The notes beneath the pieces were generated by a model. It made no database searches and was not told where the DNA came from. It was given only the letters and a program-made list of their open reading frames with translations. Below are positions 1 to 5,785 of a DNA stretch of 5,954 nucleotides, piece by piece. Numbering within the stretch: position 1 is the stretch's first letter; each line of letters starts with the position of its first letter. The translations under genes were made by a program, and so were the position numbers. The DNA is from Pseudomonadota bacterium (lineage in GTDB: Bacteria; Myxococcota_A; UBA796; SXON01): positions 1 to 5,954 of the forward strand of contig SXOM01000370.1 in NCBI GenBank assembly GCA_005776735.1, given 5' to 3'.

Positions 1-1472
1 ACGCGCACGCCGCGTTCGTTCTGCGCGAGGCGGGCCAGGAGCGCCGCCGCGGCCGCGTGCGTGTGCAGGTCGTCGGGCAGGCCGGCGCGCGCCGACAGCT
101 CGGCGGCGGTCCCCGACCCCTGGCCCAGCACCTCGAGCAGCCGCGGCTTCATCGCCAGCACCGCCGCCGCGGCGGTCTTTCCCGCCTCGACACCGGGCTG
201 GTGGTACGCGTTGACGTCGATCAGCTCCGCGAAAAGGCCGACCGCGCGCTCGTAGAGGGCGATGACCGCACCGAGCCGGAACGGGTCGACCTGGCGGAGC
301 GTGAGCGTGAGCGACGGGTGCCCCGCTTCGTGCAGCGCCCGGCGGGTCCCGAGCAGCAGCCCCTGGAGGTAGTCGCCCGCGTCGACGCCAGGGGCGACGT
401 CCTCGCCCCCGTAGTAGCCGTCGTCGAGCACCTGCACGAAGGTCACGAAGTGATCGTCGGGGCCGTCCCGGAGCTGCTGCACGTACGCGTGCTGGTCGGT
501 GGAGCCCTTGTTGCCGTACACCGTGAGGCCGGCGCGCACCTCGCGCCCGCCACGGTCGAGCCGCTTGCCCACCGACTCCATCACCAACTGTTGCAGGTAC
601 CGGGACAGGAGCACCAGCCGGTCGCGGTAGGGCAGCATCACCATCGCCCGGGAATTGCGGCCGCCGCCCGAGAGCTGGAACCACGCCCACGCCAGCCGCG
701 CGGCGGGGTTGGCATCGAACTCGGCGACGCGGGTGCGGGCGTCCATCTGCGCGGCGCCAGCGAGCAGATCGTCGATGTCCACCCCCTGGAGGAGCGCCGG
801 CACCAGCCCGACGGCGGACGTGACGCTCGTGCGGCCGCCCACCCAGTCCCACATCGGCAAGCGTGCCCGCCACCCCGCCGCCGCCGCCCACAACGTGCTG
901 CCCTCGCCGCTGATGGCGATCGCCCGCGACGCGAAGTCCACGCCGGCACGCGCGTAGGCCGCCTGCGTCTCGATGAGCGCGTTGCGGGTCTCGGCCGTCC
1001 CACCCGACTTGCTGATGCACACCACCAGCGTGGCCTCGAGATCCAGGACCGCGAGCACCCGCGCGATGCCGTCGGGGTCGGTGTTGTCGAGGAACCGGAC
1101 CGAGAGCTTGTCGTCGGGCTCGGCGAGCGCGTCGGCGACCAACTGCGGGCCGAGCGCGCTCCCGCCGATGCCGAGCACCAGCGCGGTCGAGAACGTGCCC
1201 TCGGCGTGCACTGCCGCCGCCACCCCCCGGCACGCTTCGCGCGCCCGCACCACCTCGGCGCCGAGCCCCGCGGGCGCGAGCTCGGGGAGCCGCAGCCAGT
1301 AGTGGCCCACCTGGCGGCCTTCGTCGGGGTTGGCCACCGCACCCGCTTCGAGCGCCGCCATCGCCGCGAACGCCGGCGCCATCGCGGCCGGGGCGCCGGC
1401 CTCGTCGACCCCGGCGAACCGCAGGTCGAGCTCCATGCCGAGGTCGAGATCGCGCCACACCTGCTTGCCCAT
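1..1472 (-). CDS. pgi: Glucose-6-phosphate isomerase, C-terminus cut by window edge
   Basis: Interconverts glucose-6-phosphate and fructose-6-phosphate in glycolysis and gluconeogenesis, in the cytoplasm. The frame is open from ATG at 1472 to the window edge, giving 490 visible residues that begin MGKQVWRDLDLG. Seen motifs: GIGGSALGP near residue 100, the SKSGGT sugar-phosphate (SIS) loop with K155, and DWVGGRTSVTSAVG near 207, matching the first PGI signature with Thr where many have Phe/Tyr. MESVGK with E299 and DQHAY with H328 match the usual catalytic Glu and His. AYHQPGVEAGK ending at K432 is the second PGI signature with the catalytic Lys. About 58 residues follow K432, including TAAELSARAGLP, which looks like a small helical or winged-helix tail; as I recall, cyanobacterial-type short PGIs have one. 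Full length is probably 520-560 residues, so the stop lies outside. A GGGAG ribosome site six bases upstream supports this start. Identity is secure; only the end is missing. Confidence 0.96.
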   Translation of the reverse strand, partial: MGKQVWRDLDLGMELDLRFAGVDEAGAPAAMAPAFAAMAALEAGAVANPDEGRQVGHYWLRLPELAPAGLGAEVVRAREACRGVAAAVHAEGTFSTALVLGIGGSALGPQLVADALAEPDDKLSVRFLDNTDPDGIARVLAVLDLEATLVVCISKSGGTAETRNALIETQAAYARAGVDFASRAIAISGEGSTLWAAAAGWRARLPMWDWVGGRTSVTSAVGLVPALLQGVDIDDLLAGAAQMDARTRVAEFDANPAARLAWAWFQLSGGGRNSRAMVMLPYRDRLVLLSRYLQQLVMESVGKRLDRGGREVRAGLTVYGNKGSTDQHAYVQQLRDGPDDHFVTFVQVLDDGYYGGEDVAPGVDAGDYLQGLLLGTRRALHEAGHPSLTLTLRQVDPFRLGAVIALYERAVGLFAELIDVNAYHQPGVEAGKTAAAAVLAMKPRLLEVLGQGSGTAAELSARAGLPDDLHTHAAAAALLARLAQNERGVR

Positions 1473-1521
1473 CGTCCGCTCCCGAGGCGCCGCAAGGTAG
1501 CCCGGCGGGATAGCGCGGCGC
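1473..1521. promoter_or_regulatory. Divergent pgi / FKBP intergenic region
   Basis: The 49 bp between the two divergent start codons must carry, or overlap, promoters for both genes. I see no good -35/-10 pair on either strand; the best -10-like piece toward pgi is TACCTT. For the FKBP gene the only Shine-Dalgarno-like bases are GGGA at 1507-1510, eleven bases before the ATG, which is weak. Promoters may therefore extend into the opposite coding sequence. This is inferred from gene layout rather than from a recognised motif. Confidence 0.35.
1479..1483 (-). promoter_or_regulatory. Ribosome binding site of pgi
   Basis: On the minus strand the bases GGGAG lie six bases before the ATG at 1472, a normal Shine-Dalgarno spacing. 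This fixes the pgi start. It is one of the few clear Shine-Dalgarno sequences in the window. Confidence 0.65.
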
Positions 1522-1962
1522 ATGATTCGCACCCTCCCTCTCCTCTTCGTGCTCGCCTGCGCTGCCGGCCCCGCCGCCGCGAACCCCGAGACGGCGGCGC
1601 CGTCGGCGACCGTCAGCCTGCCCGAGCAGACGTCGGCGACCGGGCTCAAGTGGTACGTGCTGCGCCCGGGCACCGGGGCGCGTCCGCAGCCCGGGCAGAC
1701 GGTGGGCGTGCACTACACCGGCTGGCTCACCGACGGTACCAAGTTCGACTCGTCGGTCGACCGCGGCAAGCTCTTCGTCTTCCCGGTCGGCATCGGCAAG
1801 GTCGTGAAGGGCTGGGACGAAGGAGTGCTCGGCATGCAGGTCGGCGAGAAGCGGCAGCTCCACGTGCCGGCCGCGCTGGGCTACGGCGACAAGGGCGCGG
1901 GCGGCGTCATCCCGCCCGGCGCGACCCTGGTCTTCGACGTCGAGCTCGTCGAGCTCCGGTAG
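1522..1962 (+). CDS. Secreted FKBP-type peptidyl-prolyl cis-trans isomerase
   Basis: 146 residues. Catalyses cis-trans isomerisation of X-Pro bonds to help exported proteins fold. Residues 1-20 (MIRTLPLLFVLACAAGPAAA) form a short Sec signal peptide with AAA-N as the likely cleavage site, placing the enzyme in the periplasm. VLAC at 10-13 resembles a lipobox, but Leu at -2 and the very short hydrophobic run make a lipoprotein less likely. A single FKBP domain fills residues 41-146. The FKBP12 pocket residues are all present: Y65 (VHYTGW), F75 and D76 (FDSS), V94-V95 and W98 (VVKGWDEG), Y121 (LGYGDKG) and F138 (LVFDVEL), so it should be active and of the FK506-binding type. There is no dimerisation domain as in FkpA or Mip, so it is a minimal stand-alone FKBP. 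It is divergent from pgi and convergent with the glycosidase gene, so probably monocistronic. Confidence 0.95.
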   Translation: MIRTLPLLFVLACAAGPAAANPETAAPSATVSLPEQTSATGLKWYVLRPGTGARPQPGQTVGVHYTGWLTDGTKFDSSVDRGKLFVFPVGIGKVVKGWDEGVLGMQVGEKRQLHVPAALGYGDKGAGGVIPPGATLVFDVELVELR

Positions 1963-1978
1963 GCGCGGCGGGCGGAGC

Positions 1979-2027
1979 GCACCGCGCGGCGGTCCCGGCG
2001 CGCTTCGGGACGGTCGCGGCGCGGTGC
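1979..2027. terminator. Large GC-rich inverted repeat between convergent genes, candidate bidirectional terminator
   Basis: Outer arms GCACCGCGC (1979-1987) and GCGCGGTGC (2019-2027) pair perfectly over 9 bp. Inner arms GTCCCG (1992-1997) and CGGGAC (2006-2011) pair over 6 bp around an 8-base loop, with an unequal internal bulge between the two helices. It lies 16 bp after the FKBP stop and 8 bp beyond the glycosidase stop, the expected place for a shared terminator. It lacks a T-tract on either strand, so it may act as an mRNA-end stabiliser or with Rho rather than as a classic intrinsic terminator. Confidence 0.45.
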
Positions 2028-2035
2028 CCGTGGGC

Positions 2036-3031
2036 TCACCGCCGCTCGGCCCCCACCACCACCGGAACGGCGTCCAGTCCCTCGACGTTCAGGCGGGTGC
2101 CGCCGACGTCCAGCCACAACGCCGTGGAGGCCCCGCCGTCGAACGCCATCGCGTCGACGCAGCCGAGGCCGCCGAGGACCGTCGCGAGGTCGGCGAACGA
2201 CACGCCGTTGGTCCACGTGTCGGTCGCGAGGAGCACGGTGTGGCCGGTGTTGTCGATGCACGCGGCGGTGCGGCGGTCGGCCTCGCGCACCGAGAACCCA
2301 CGCCCGCCCGTGCGCAGGTAGCCGAAGGTGCGGCCCGCCGTCATCACCGCGGGGAAACCCTGGAAGCCCTGGTCGATGCCGGACACCGGGGTCAGCTTCT
2401 CGTTGACCACCACCGGCCCGCCGTCGGCGCTACGGACCAGGAAGTGCGCCGCCCGCCGCGACCCCTGGCGGTTGCGGACCACGCCGTCGCTCACGACGAG
2501 GCCGAGGGGCCCGTCCTCGGCGAAGTACGGCCCGTTCACCGCCAGTACCAAGCCGGCTTCGTCGGCGAGCTCCGCCACCGACGCGCGGGACCAGTCGGGC
2601 CGACCGTACACGCGGAACCGCCAACGGGCCGGGTCGACCCGCACCAGGACCAACGACACCGGGCGCGGATCGGGCAGCCGCCGCAGGAGCACCTCCGCGG
2701 TGGACAGGCCGGGGCTCGCGGGGGTCCAGGACGGCACGATCACCACGTCGGTGGGCCCCCAGTGGCGTCGGAGCTGCAGCGTGAGGGGGAGCTCCTGCCA
2801 CGCGCCGTCGGGGGTGCGCCACTCCAGTCGCCCGCCCCCGATCGCGCGGAAGAGCAGCGCGGCTCCGGTCGCGACGAGGTCCTCGCCGAGCGTCGCCAGC
2901 GCCACCGCGGCGGCGAGGCCGGCGGCCGCGATCATCAGCCATCGGCGGCGCCCGGGCGGACGCGACGCGGTGGACGAGACCGAAGGGGACGGAGGCGGTG
3001 GCGGCGCCGGCGGCAGGGGGGGGTTAGCCAT
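2036..3031 (-). CDS. Membrane-anchored phosphodiester glycosidase family protein (NAGPA/DUF2233)
   Basis: 331 residues from ATG 3031. The family includes the enzyme that removes GlcNAc from GlcNAc-1-phosphodiester-mannose; bacterial members are thought to cleave sugar-phosphodiesters in the envelope. Order: a Pro-rich cytoplasmic leader (residues 2-25), RRR at 28-30, one membrane segment at about 31-49, then the domain outside the inner membrane. Family hallmarks seen: VNGPYF (165-170) followed by DG (173-174), GFPAVMTAGR (225-234), TAACIDNTG (255-263) and DGGAST (298-303), the expected order for PF09992. The start is supported by GAGG ten bases upstream and by good codon bias from residue 1. 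An upstream in-frame ATG at 3058 would run into the divergent gene, and ATG 2935 would leave the membrane segment without its basic flank. It converges on the FKBP gene. True substrate is unknown; family assignment is firm. Confidence 0.87.
   Translation of the reverse strand: MANPPLPPAPPPPPSPSVSSTASRPPGRRRWLMIAAAGLAAAVALATLGEDLVATGAALLFRAIGGGRLEWRTPDGAWQELPLTLQLRRHWGPTDVVIVPSWTPASPGLSTAEVLLRRLPDPRPVSLVLVRVDPARWRFRVYGRPDWSRASVAELADEAGLVLAVNGPYFAEDGPLGLVVSDGVVRNRQGSRRAAHFLVRSADGGPVVVNEKLTPVSGIDQGFQGFPAVMTAGRTFGYLRTGGRGFSVREADRRTAACIDNTGHTVLLATDTWTNGVSFADLATVLGGLGCVDAMAFDGGASTALWLDVGGTRLNVEGLDAVPVVVGAERR
3016..3023. repeat. Homopolymer tract of eight G (C8 in the glycosidase gene)
   Basis: Eight consecutive G on the plus strand. 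On the minus strand this is C8 covering codons 3-6 of the glycosidase gene (Asn-Pro-Pro-Leu). On the plus strand it sits 15 bases before the GTG of the sulfatase-like gene, too far to be a normal ribosome site. Runs of this length are prone to slippage and to sequencing error, which matters for the start call at 3031. Confidence 0.85.
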
Positions 3032-3038
3032 CGCCGCC

Positions 3039-4379
3039 GTGCCTCGGCCCCACCACATCGTGATGATCGTCGCGGATTCCCTGCGCTGGGACTCCGTGTA
3101 CGGCGGCGACGGCCCGCGGCTGCCCTGGTTGCAGGCCAACGCGCGGGTCTACACCGGCGCCCGCAGCGCCGGCTGTTGGACGCTGCCGGCCACCGCGTCG
3201 ATGTTCACGGGCCTCCTGCCCCACGAGCACGGCGCCGACACGCAGAGCCGCAACGGCCTGCACCCCGAGCTGCCGACGCTCGCCGAGCGGATGCGCGCGT
3301 GTGGGTACGCCACCCATCAGGTCACCGCCAACGTGGCGACCACCGACATCTTCGGCCTGGACCGCGGGTTCGACGAGGTGGTGCGCATCTGGAAGGAGGT
3401 GCCGCCGCAGCACAAGAAGCTGCACGAGCTGATGGTGCTCGTCGGCAAGCCGCGCCTGCGCCGAAAGGTGCTCTCGACCGACTGGGTGCGCGGCAAGCTG
3501 TCCGAGGACATCGAGGCCGGCAAGGTGTGGTTGCAGGACACCGTGGCCGACGTGTTCGACCGCGCACGGCGCATCCTGGCGGAGAACGACCGGAAGAACC
3601 AACCCACCTTCCTGTTCCTCAACCTGATGGAGACGCACTTCCCCTACCACGTCTCCCCGATCTTCGAGCCCCTCGGGCGCGGCTTCTCCGCGATCACGGA
3701 GCTCATCGGGTTGTACCACCTGGTCAACCAGACGTTCATGGCCCGCGGCTCGCAGCCCATCGCGCCCGACACGATGGCGCGCATCAAGTCGCGGCAGCGC
3801 GTGGCGTGGGAGCGCATCGCCGGCCAGGTCGACGCCTTCGTGCGGGAGATGTACGAAGGGCAGGATGCGCTCGTGGTCTTCGGCTCCGACCACGGCGAGT
3901 GTTTCGGCGAGATGGGGTGGGCCTACCACTTCAACAACGTCACCGACGGCGGCAACCGGATCCCGCTCTTCTGGTTGCAGCCGGGCGTCGCGCCGGGCGA
4001 GGTCGAGACGCCGGTGAGCGGCCGCGACGTTTTCGGCTCGCTGCTCGCGGCGGTGGGCGAAGATGTCCCGGCCACGCTGGTCGCCGAGCCGGAGGCCAGC
4101 GAGTGTGTGCTCGAGAGCGCCTGGTACGACTCCCAAGGCAAGACGCTGGAGAAGTACAAGTACAACCAGCTCTGCTTTGTGCGCGGCCGCGACCGGTACC
4201 TGCTGCGCGAAGGGGTGTGGTACGGCGCGCCCACCTCGACGCTGGCGGGCGAGACCGACTTCCAGCCGCTCGGGTCGGGGGTCGACCCGATCGAGGAGCT
4301 CGGCGACGGGCCCGCCCAACGCGCACGGCGTCGTCGCATGGTCGCGGATTTCGAGGCATATTCGGAGCGCATCTCGTAG
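3039..4379 (+). CDS. Sulfatase-like / alkaline phosphatase superfamily hydrolase or transferase, Thr in place of formylglycine Cys
   Basis: 446 residues from GTG 3039 (MPRPHHIVMIVADSLRWDS). The N-terminal strand with D13 is the usual metal-binding start of the sulfatase fold. The active-site loop reads GCWTLPATASMFTGLLPHEHG (in part 45-65): aligned with the C-x-P-x-R formylglycine motif, the nucleophile position is T48, as in phosphatases and phosphoethanolamine or phosphoglycerol transferases. C46 is two residues too early to be the formylglycine site. NLMETHFPYH (195-204), GSDHGE with D284 and H285, and H297 (WAYHFNN) supply the other metal and substrate residues. No signal peptide or membrane segment is seen, unlike EptA or LtaS, so it is probably cytoplasmic and soluble. 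The open frame extends far upstream, but the sequence before GTG 3039 is the glycosidase antisense; ATG 3063 would cut into the first strand. A sulfate or phosphate ester substrate cannot be named. Likely co-transcribed with the lipoprotein downstream. Confidence 0.88.
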   Translation: MPRPHHIVMIVADSLRWDSVYGGDGPRLPWLQANARVYTGARSAGCWTLPATASMFTGLLPHEHGADTQSRNGLHPELPTLAERMRACGYATHQVTANVATTDIFGLDRGFDEVVRIWKEVPPQHKKLHELMVLVGKPRLRRKVLSTDWVRGKLSEDIEAGKVWLQDTVADVFDRARRILAENDRKNQPTFLFLNLMETHFPYHVSPIFEPLGRGFSAITELIGLYHLVNQTFMARGSQPIAPDTMARIKSRQRVAWERIAGQVDAFVREMYEGQDALVVFGSDHGECFGEMGWAYHFNNVTDGGNRIPLFWLQPGVAPGEVETPVSGRDVFGSLLAAVGEDVPATLVAEPEASECVLESAWYDSQGKTLEKYKYNQLCFVRGRDRYLLREGVWYGAPTSTLAGETDFQPLGSGVDPIEELGDGPAQRARRRRMVADFEAYSERIS

Positions 4380-4383
4380 GAGG
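4378..4383 (+). promoter_or_regulatory. Shine-Dalgarno overlapping the upstream stop codon
   Basis: AGGAGG, a perfect anti-16S match, overlaps the last two bases of the sulfatase-like gene's TAG stop and lies only three bases before the ATG at 4387. The spacing is shorter than the usual five to nine, which hints at translational coupling by a terminating ribosome. There is no better start codon downstream because the signal peptide begins at this ATG. Confidence 0.7.
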
Positions 4384-4386
4384 CTC

Positions 4387-4839
4387 ATGTACCGGCTCAC
4401 CGTCCTGCTCCCGCTCGTCTTCCTCGGCTGCGACGCGGCGGGCACCGACTCGGCCGACACCGCCGGCGGTGACACCGACACCGACACCGACCCCGACACC
4501 GCCACCGACGTCGACATCAACGCGCCGGTGGTCACGATCACCGGTGTCTCGTGCGCCAACAACGTCGACGCCGAGCCCACCTGGGTGGTCGACGGCACCG
4601 CGACCGACCCGCAGGGCGAAGACGACATCTCGAGCCTCGACAACTACGCCGCCATCGTCCAGGGCGACACCGAGGGCGATCCCCACGCCGCCGCGTTCGG
4701 CAACGGCACGCTGATCGCGAGCTGGACGAGCACCGAGGACGAAGAGTCCTGCTCGCTCACCGGCACGGTGCGCCTGTATGCGATGGACGACGACGGGCAC
4801 CTGTCGGCGCCCGCCGAGTGGGCCTGGCCGACGGAGTAG
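4387..4839 (+). CDS. Small lipoprotein with Asp/Thr-rich linker and Ig-like domain
   Basis: 150 residues; I do not recognise a named family. Residues 1-14 are a short hydrophobic signal (MYRLTVLLPLVFLG) ending at C15 in FLGC, a relaxed lipobox of a type common in Myxococcota. Asp at +2 would be a Lol-avoidance (inner membrane) signal in E. coli, but that rule may not hold here. Residues 16-45 form a flexible acidic linker with DTDTDTD. The remaining ~105 residues look like one beta-sandwich module: APVVTITGVSC, DGTATDPQGEDDISS, ASWTSTEDEES, and TVRLYAMDDDGHLSAP resemble Ig/PKD/cadherin-like repeats with possible calcium-binding acidic turns. C56 and C122 could form a disulfide. It begins 7 bp after the sulfatase-like stop, so one transcript with it is very likely, and it may be its envelope partner, although the enzyme itself has no export signal. 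Function unknown. Confidence 0.85.
   Translation: MYRLTVLLPLVFLGCDAAGTDSADTAGGDTDTDTDPDTATDVDINAPVVTITGVSCANNVDAEPTWVVDGTATDPQGEDDISSLDNYAAIVQGDTEGDPHAAAFGNGTLIASWTSTEDEESCSLTGTVRLYAMDDDGHLSAPAEWAWPTE
4471..4500 (+). repeat. GACACC hexamer repeats coding the Asp-Thr linker
   Basis: Five in-phase hexamers, GACACC three times, then GACCCC and GACACC, encode DTDTDTDPDT in the lipoprotein linker. Length changes in multiples of six would stay in frame, so the linker can vary without breaking the protein. Confidence 0.85.
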
Positions 4840-4869
4840 GCGCCGGGCCTGGGGCCCCGCACACGGGCG

Positions 4870-5742
4870 TCAGCTCACGAAGCGCTGGCCCGACTTGTCG
4901 AGCTCGGCGGTGAGCGCCTCGAGGCGCGCCACCCGCTGCTCGGTGTGCGGGTGGGTGCGGAACAGGCTCCAGAACCCGCCGCCCGCGAGGGGGCTCACGA
5001 TGAACATGTGCGCCGTGCTCGGCTCTGCGTGGTTGGGCACCGCCTGCACCCCCCGCTCCAGGCGCACCAGCGCACGAGCGAGCGGCCGGCCGTCGCCGAT
5101 GAGGCGCGCGGCGTACTCGTCGGCGGCGTACTCGCGGCTGCGGCTGATCGCGAGCTGGATGAGCGTCGCCACCAACGGCGCGAGCAGGATGGTGAGGATG
5201 CTGCCGACACCGCCGCCGCGCTCGTCGTCGTCGCTGCGGCCCATGAAGAGGGCCCACTGCGCCATGTTCGCGATCATCGAGATCGCGCCGGCGGCGACCG
5301 CCGCGACGGCGGAGATGAGCGTGTCGCGGTTGCGGATGTGCGCGAGCTCGTGGGCGATGACCCCACGCAGCTCCTCGGGGGGCATCATCTGGAGGATGCC
5401 CTCGGTCACCGCGACGGCACCGTGCGCCGGGTCGCGGCCGGTGGCGAACGCGTTCGGCATCGCGCCGGGAACCACGTACACGCGGGGCATCGGAATCTGC
5501 GCCCGACGTGCGAGCTCCTCGACCATCGCGAACAGGCGCGGCGAGTCCTGCGGCCCGATCTCGCGGGCGCCGTACATGGTGAGGACGATCTTGTCGGAGA
5601 ACCACCACGAGCCGAGGTTCATCACGATCGCGAAGGCGAACGCGAGCACCATGCCCTGGTTGCCGCCCAGTGAACGGCCGACGAGGAGAAAGAGCGCCGT
5701 GAGCGCGGCCAGCAGCACGGTCGTCTTGAGGGAGTTGAGCAT
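4870..5742 (-). CDS. htpX: HtpX, membrane zinc metalloprotease (M48B)
   Basis: 290 residues, the normal family length. HtpX is an inner-membrane endopeptidase that degrades misfolded membrane proteins, alongside FtsH in enterobacteria. Membrane segments are seen at about 7-22, 31-48, 141-162 and 180-199. The zinc site is H131-E-L-A-H135 with E204 in SREYAADEYA as third ligand and D208 conserved. VPGAMPNAFATGR (91-103) and the C-terminal FRTHPHTEQRVARLEAL (261-277) are typical of HtpX. The start MLNSLKTTVLLAAL is right for the family although no Shine-Dalgarno is visible before it; TACGAT seven bases upstream suggests a leaderless message. It converges on the lipoprotein gene with only 30 bp between stops (4840-4869), where I see just a short GGGGCCCC palindrome. 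The stop is TGA. All catalytic residues are intact. Confidence 0.96.
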   Translation of the reverse strand: MLNSLKTTVLLAALTALFLLVGRSLGGNQGMVLAFAFAIVMNLGSWWFSDKIVLTMYGAREIGPQDSPRLFAMVEELARRAQIPMPRVYVVPGAMPNAFATGRDPAHGAVAVTEGILQMMPPEELRGVIAHELAHIRNRDTLISAVAAVAAGAISMIANMAQWALFMGRSDDDERGGGVGSILTILLAPLVATLIQLAISRSREYAADEYAARLIGDGRPLARALVRLERGVQAVPNHAEPSTAHMFIVSPLAGGGFWSLFRTHPHTEQRVARLEALTAELDKSGQRFVS

Positions 5743-5748
5743 GCGCAG

Positions 5749-5754
5749 ATCGTA
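5749..5754 (-). promoter_or_regulatory. Possible -10 element giving a leaderless htpX transcript
   Basis: On the minus strand TACGAT keeps the key first, second, fifth and sixth bases of TATAAT and ends seven bases before the htpX ATG. A transcript started at normal distance would begin at or next to that ATG, in keeping with the missing Shine-Dalgarno. No good -35 lies 16-18 bp upstream of it, so confidence is low. Confidence 0.3.
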
Positions 5755-5761
5755 GGCGCCG

Positions 5762-5785
5762 CCGGACGGCCGAAAAGGCCGCCGG
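5762..5785. other. Hairpin in the htpX upstream region
   Basis: CCGG, a bulged A, then CGGCC (5762-5771) pairs with GGCCGCCGG (5777-5785) across the five-base loop GAAAA, giving a 9-bp GC stem with one bulge. On the plus strand TTT follows it at once. On the minus strand it would sit in the leader of any htpX transcript started upstream of it. Its last three bases (5783-5785) are shared with the neighbouring palindrome, so the two structures are mutually exclusive as RNA hairpins. Confidence 0.45.

Noticed and set aside
638..1495. 285-codon minus-strand frame overlapping pgi
   Set aside because: Arg/Ser/Trp-rich out-of-frame reading; the true pgi frame carries every PGI motif.
1549..1560. 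Lipobox VLAC in the FKBP signal peptide
   Set aside because: Leu at -2 is unfavourable, the preceding hydrophobic run is very short, and a better signal peptidase I site (AAA-N) follows; kept only as an alternative.
57..2321. 754-codon plus-strand open frame antisense to pgi and running across the FKBP gene and part of the glycosidase
   Set aside because: Arg/His/Pro-rich low-complexity translation with no motifs; it is the shadow expected in very GC-rich DNA opposite three well-identified genes.
3174..3176. Cys46 of the sulfatase-like enzyme as formylglycine site
   Set aside because: It is two residues before the TLP that aligns with C-x-P; C-W-T-L-P does not fit C-x-P-x-R.
3024..4643. 539-codon minus-strand frame opposite the sulfatase-like gene
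   Set aside because: No family motif and His/Val/Leu/Gly/Arg shadow composition; the plus strand has the full superfamily fold.
2024..4714. 896-codon plus-strand open frame across the glycosidase, sulfatase-like and lipoprotein genes
   Set aside because: Same Arg/Ala/Pro-rich character; it crosses three real genes in other frames and has no recognisable domain.
4840..4869. Terminator between the lipoprotein and htpX genes
   Set aside because: Only a short GGGGCCCC palindrome and weak GGGC/GCCC pairing without a T-tract; too little to call.
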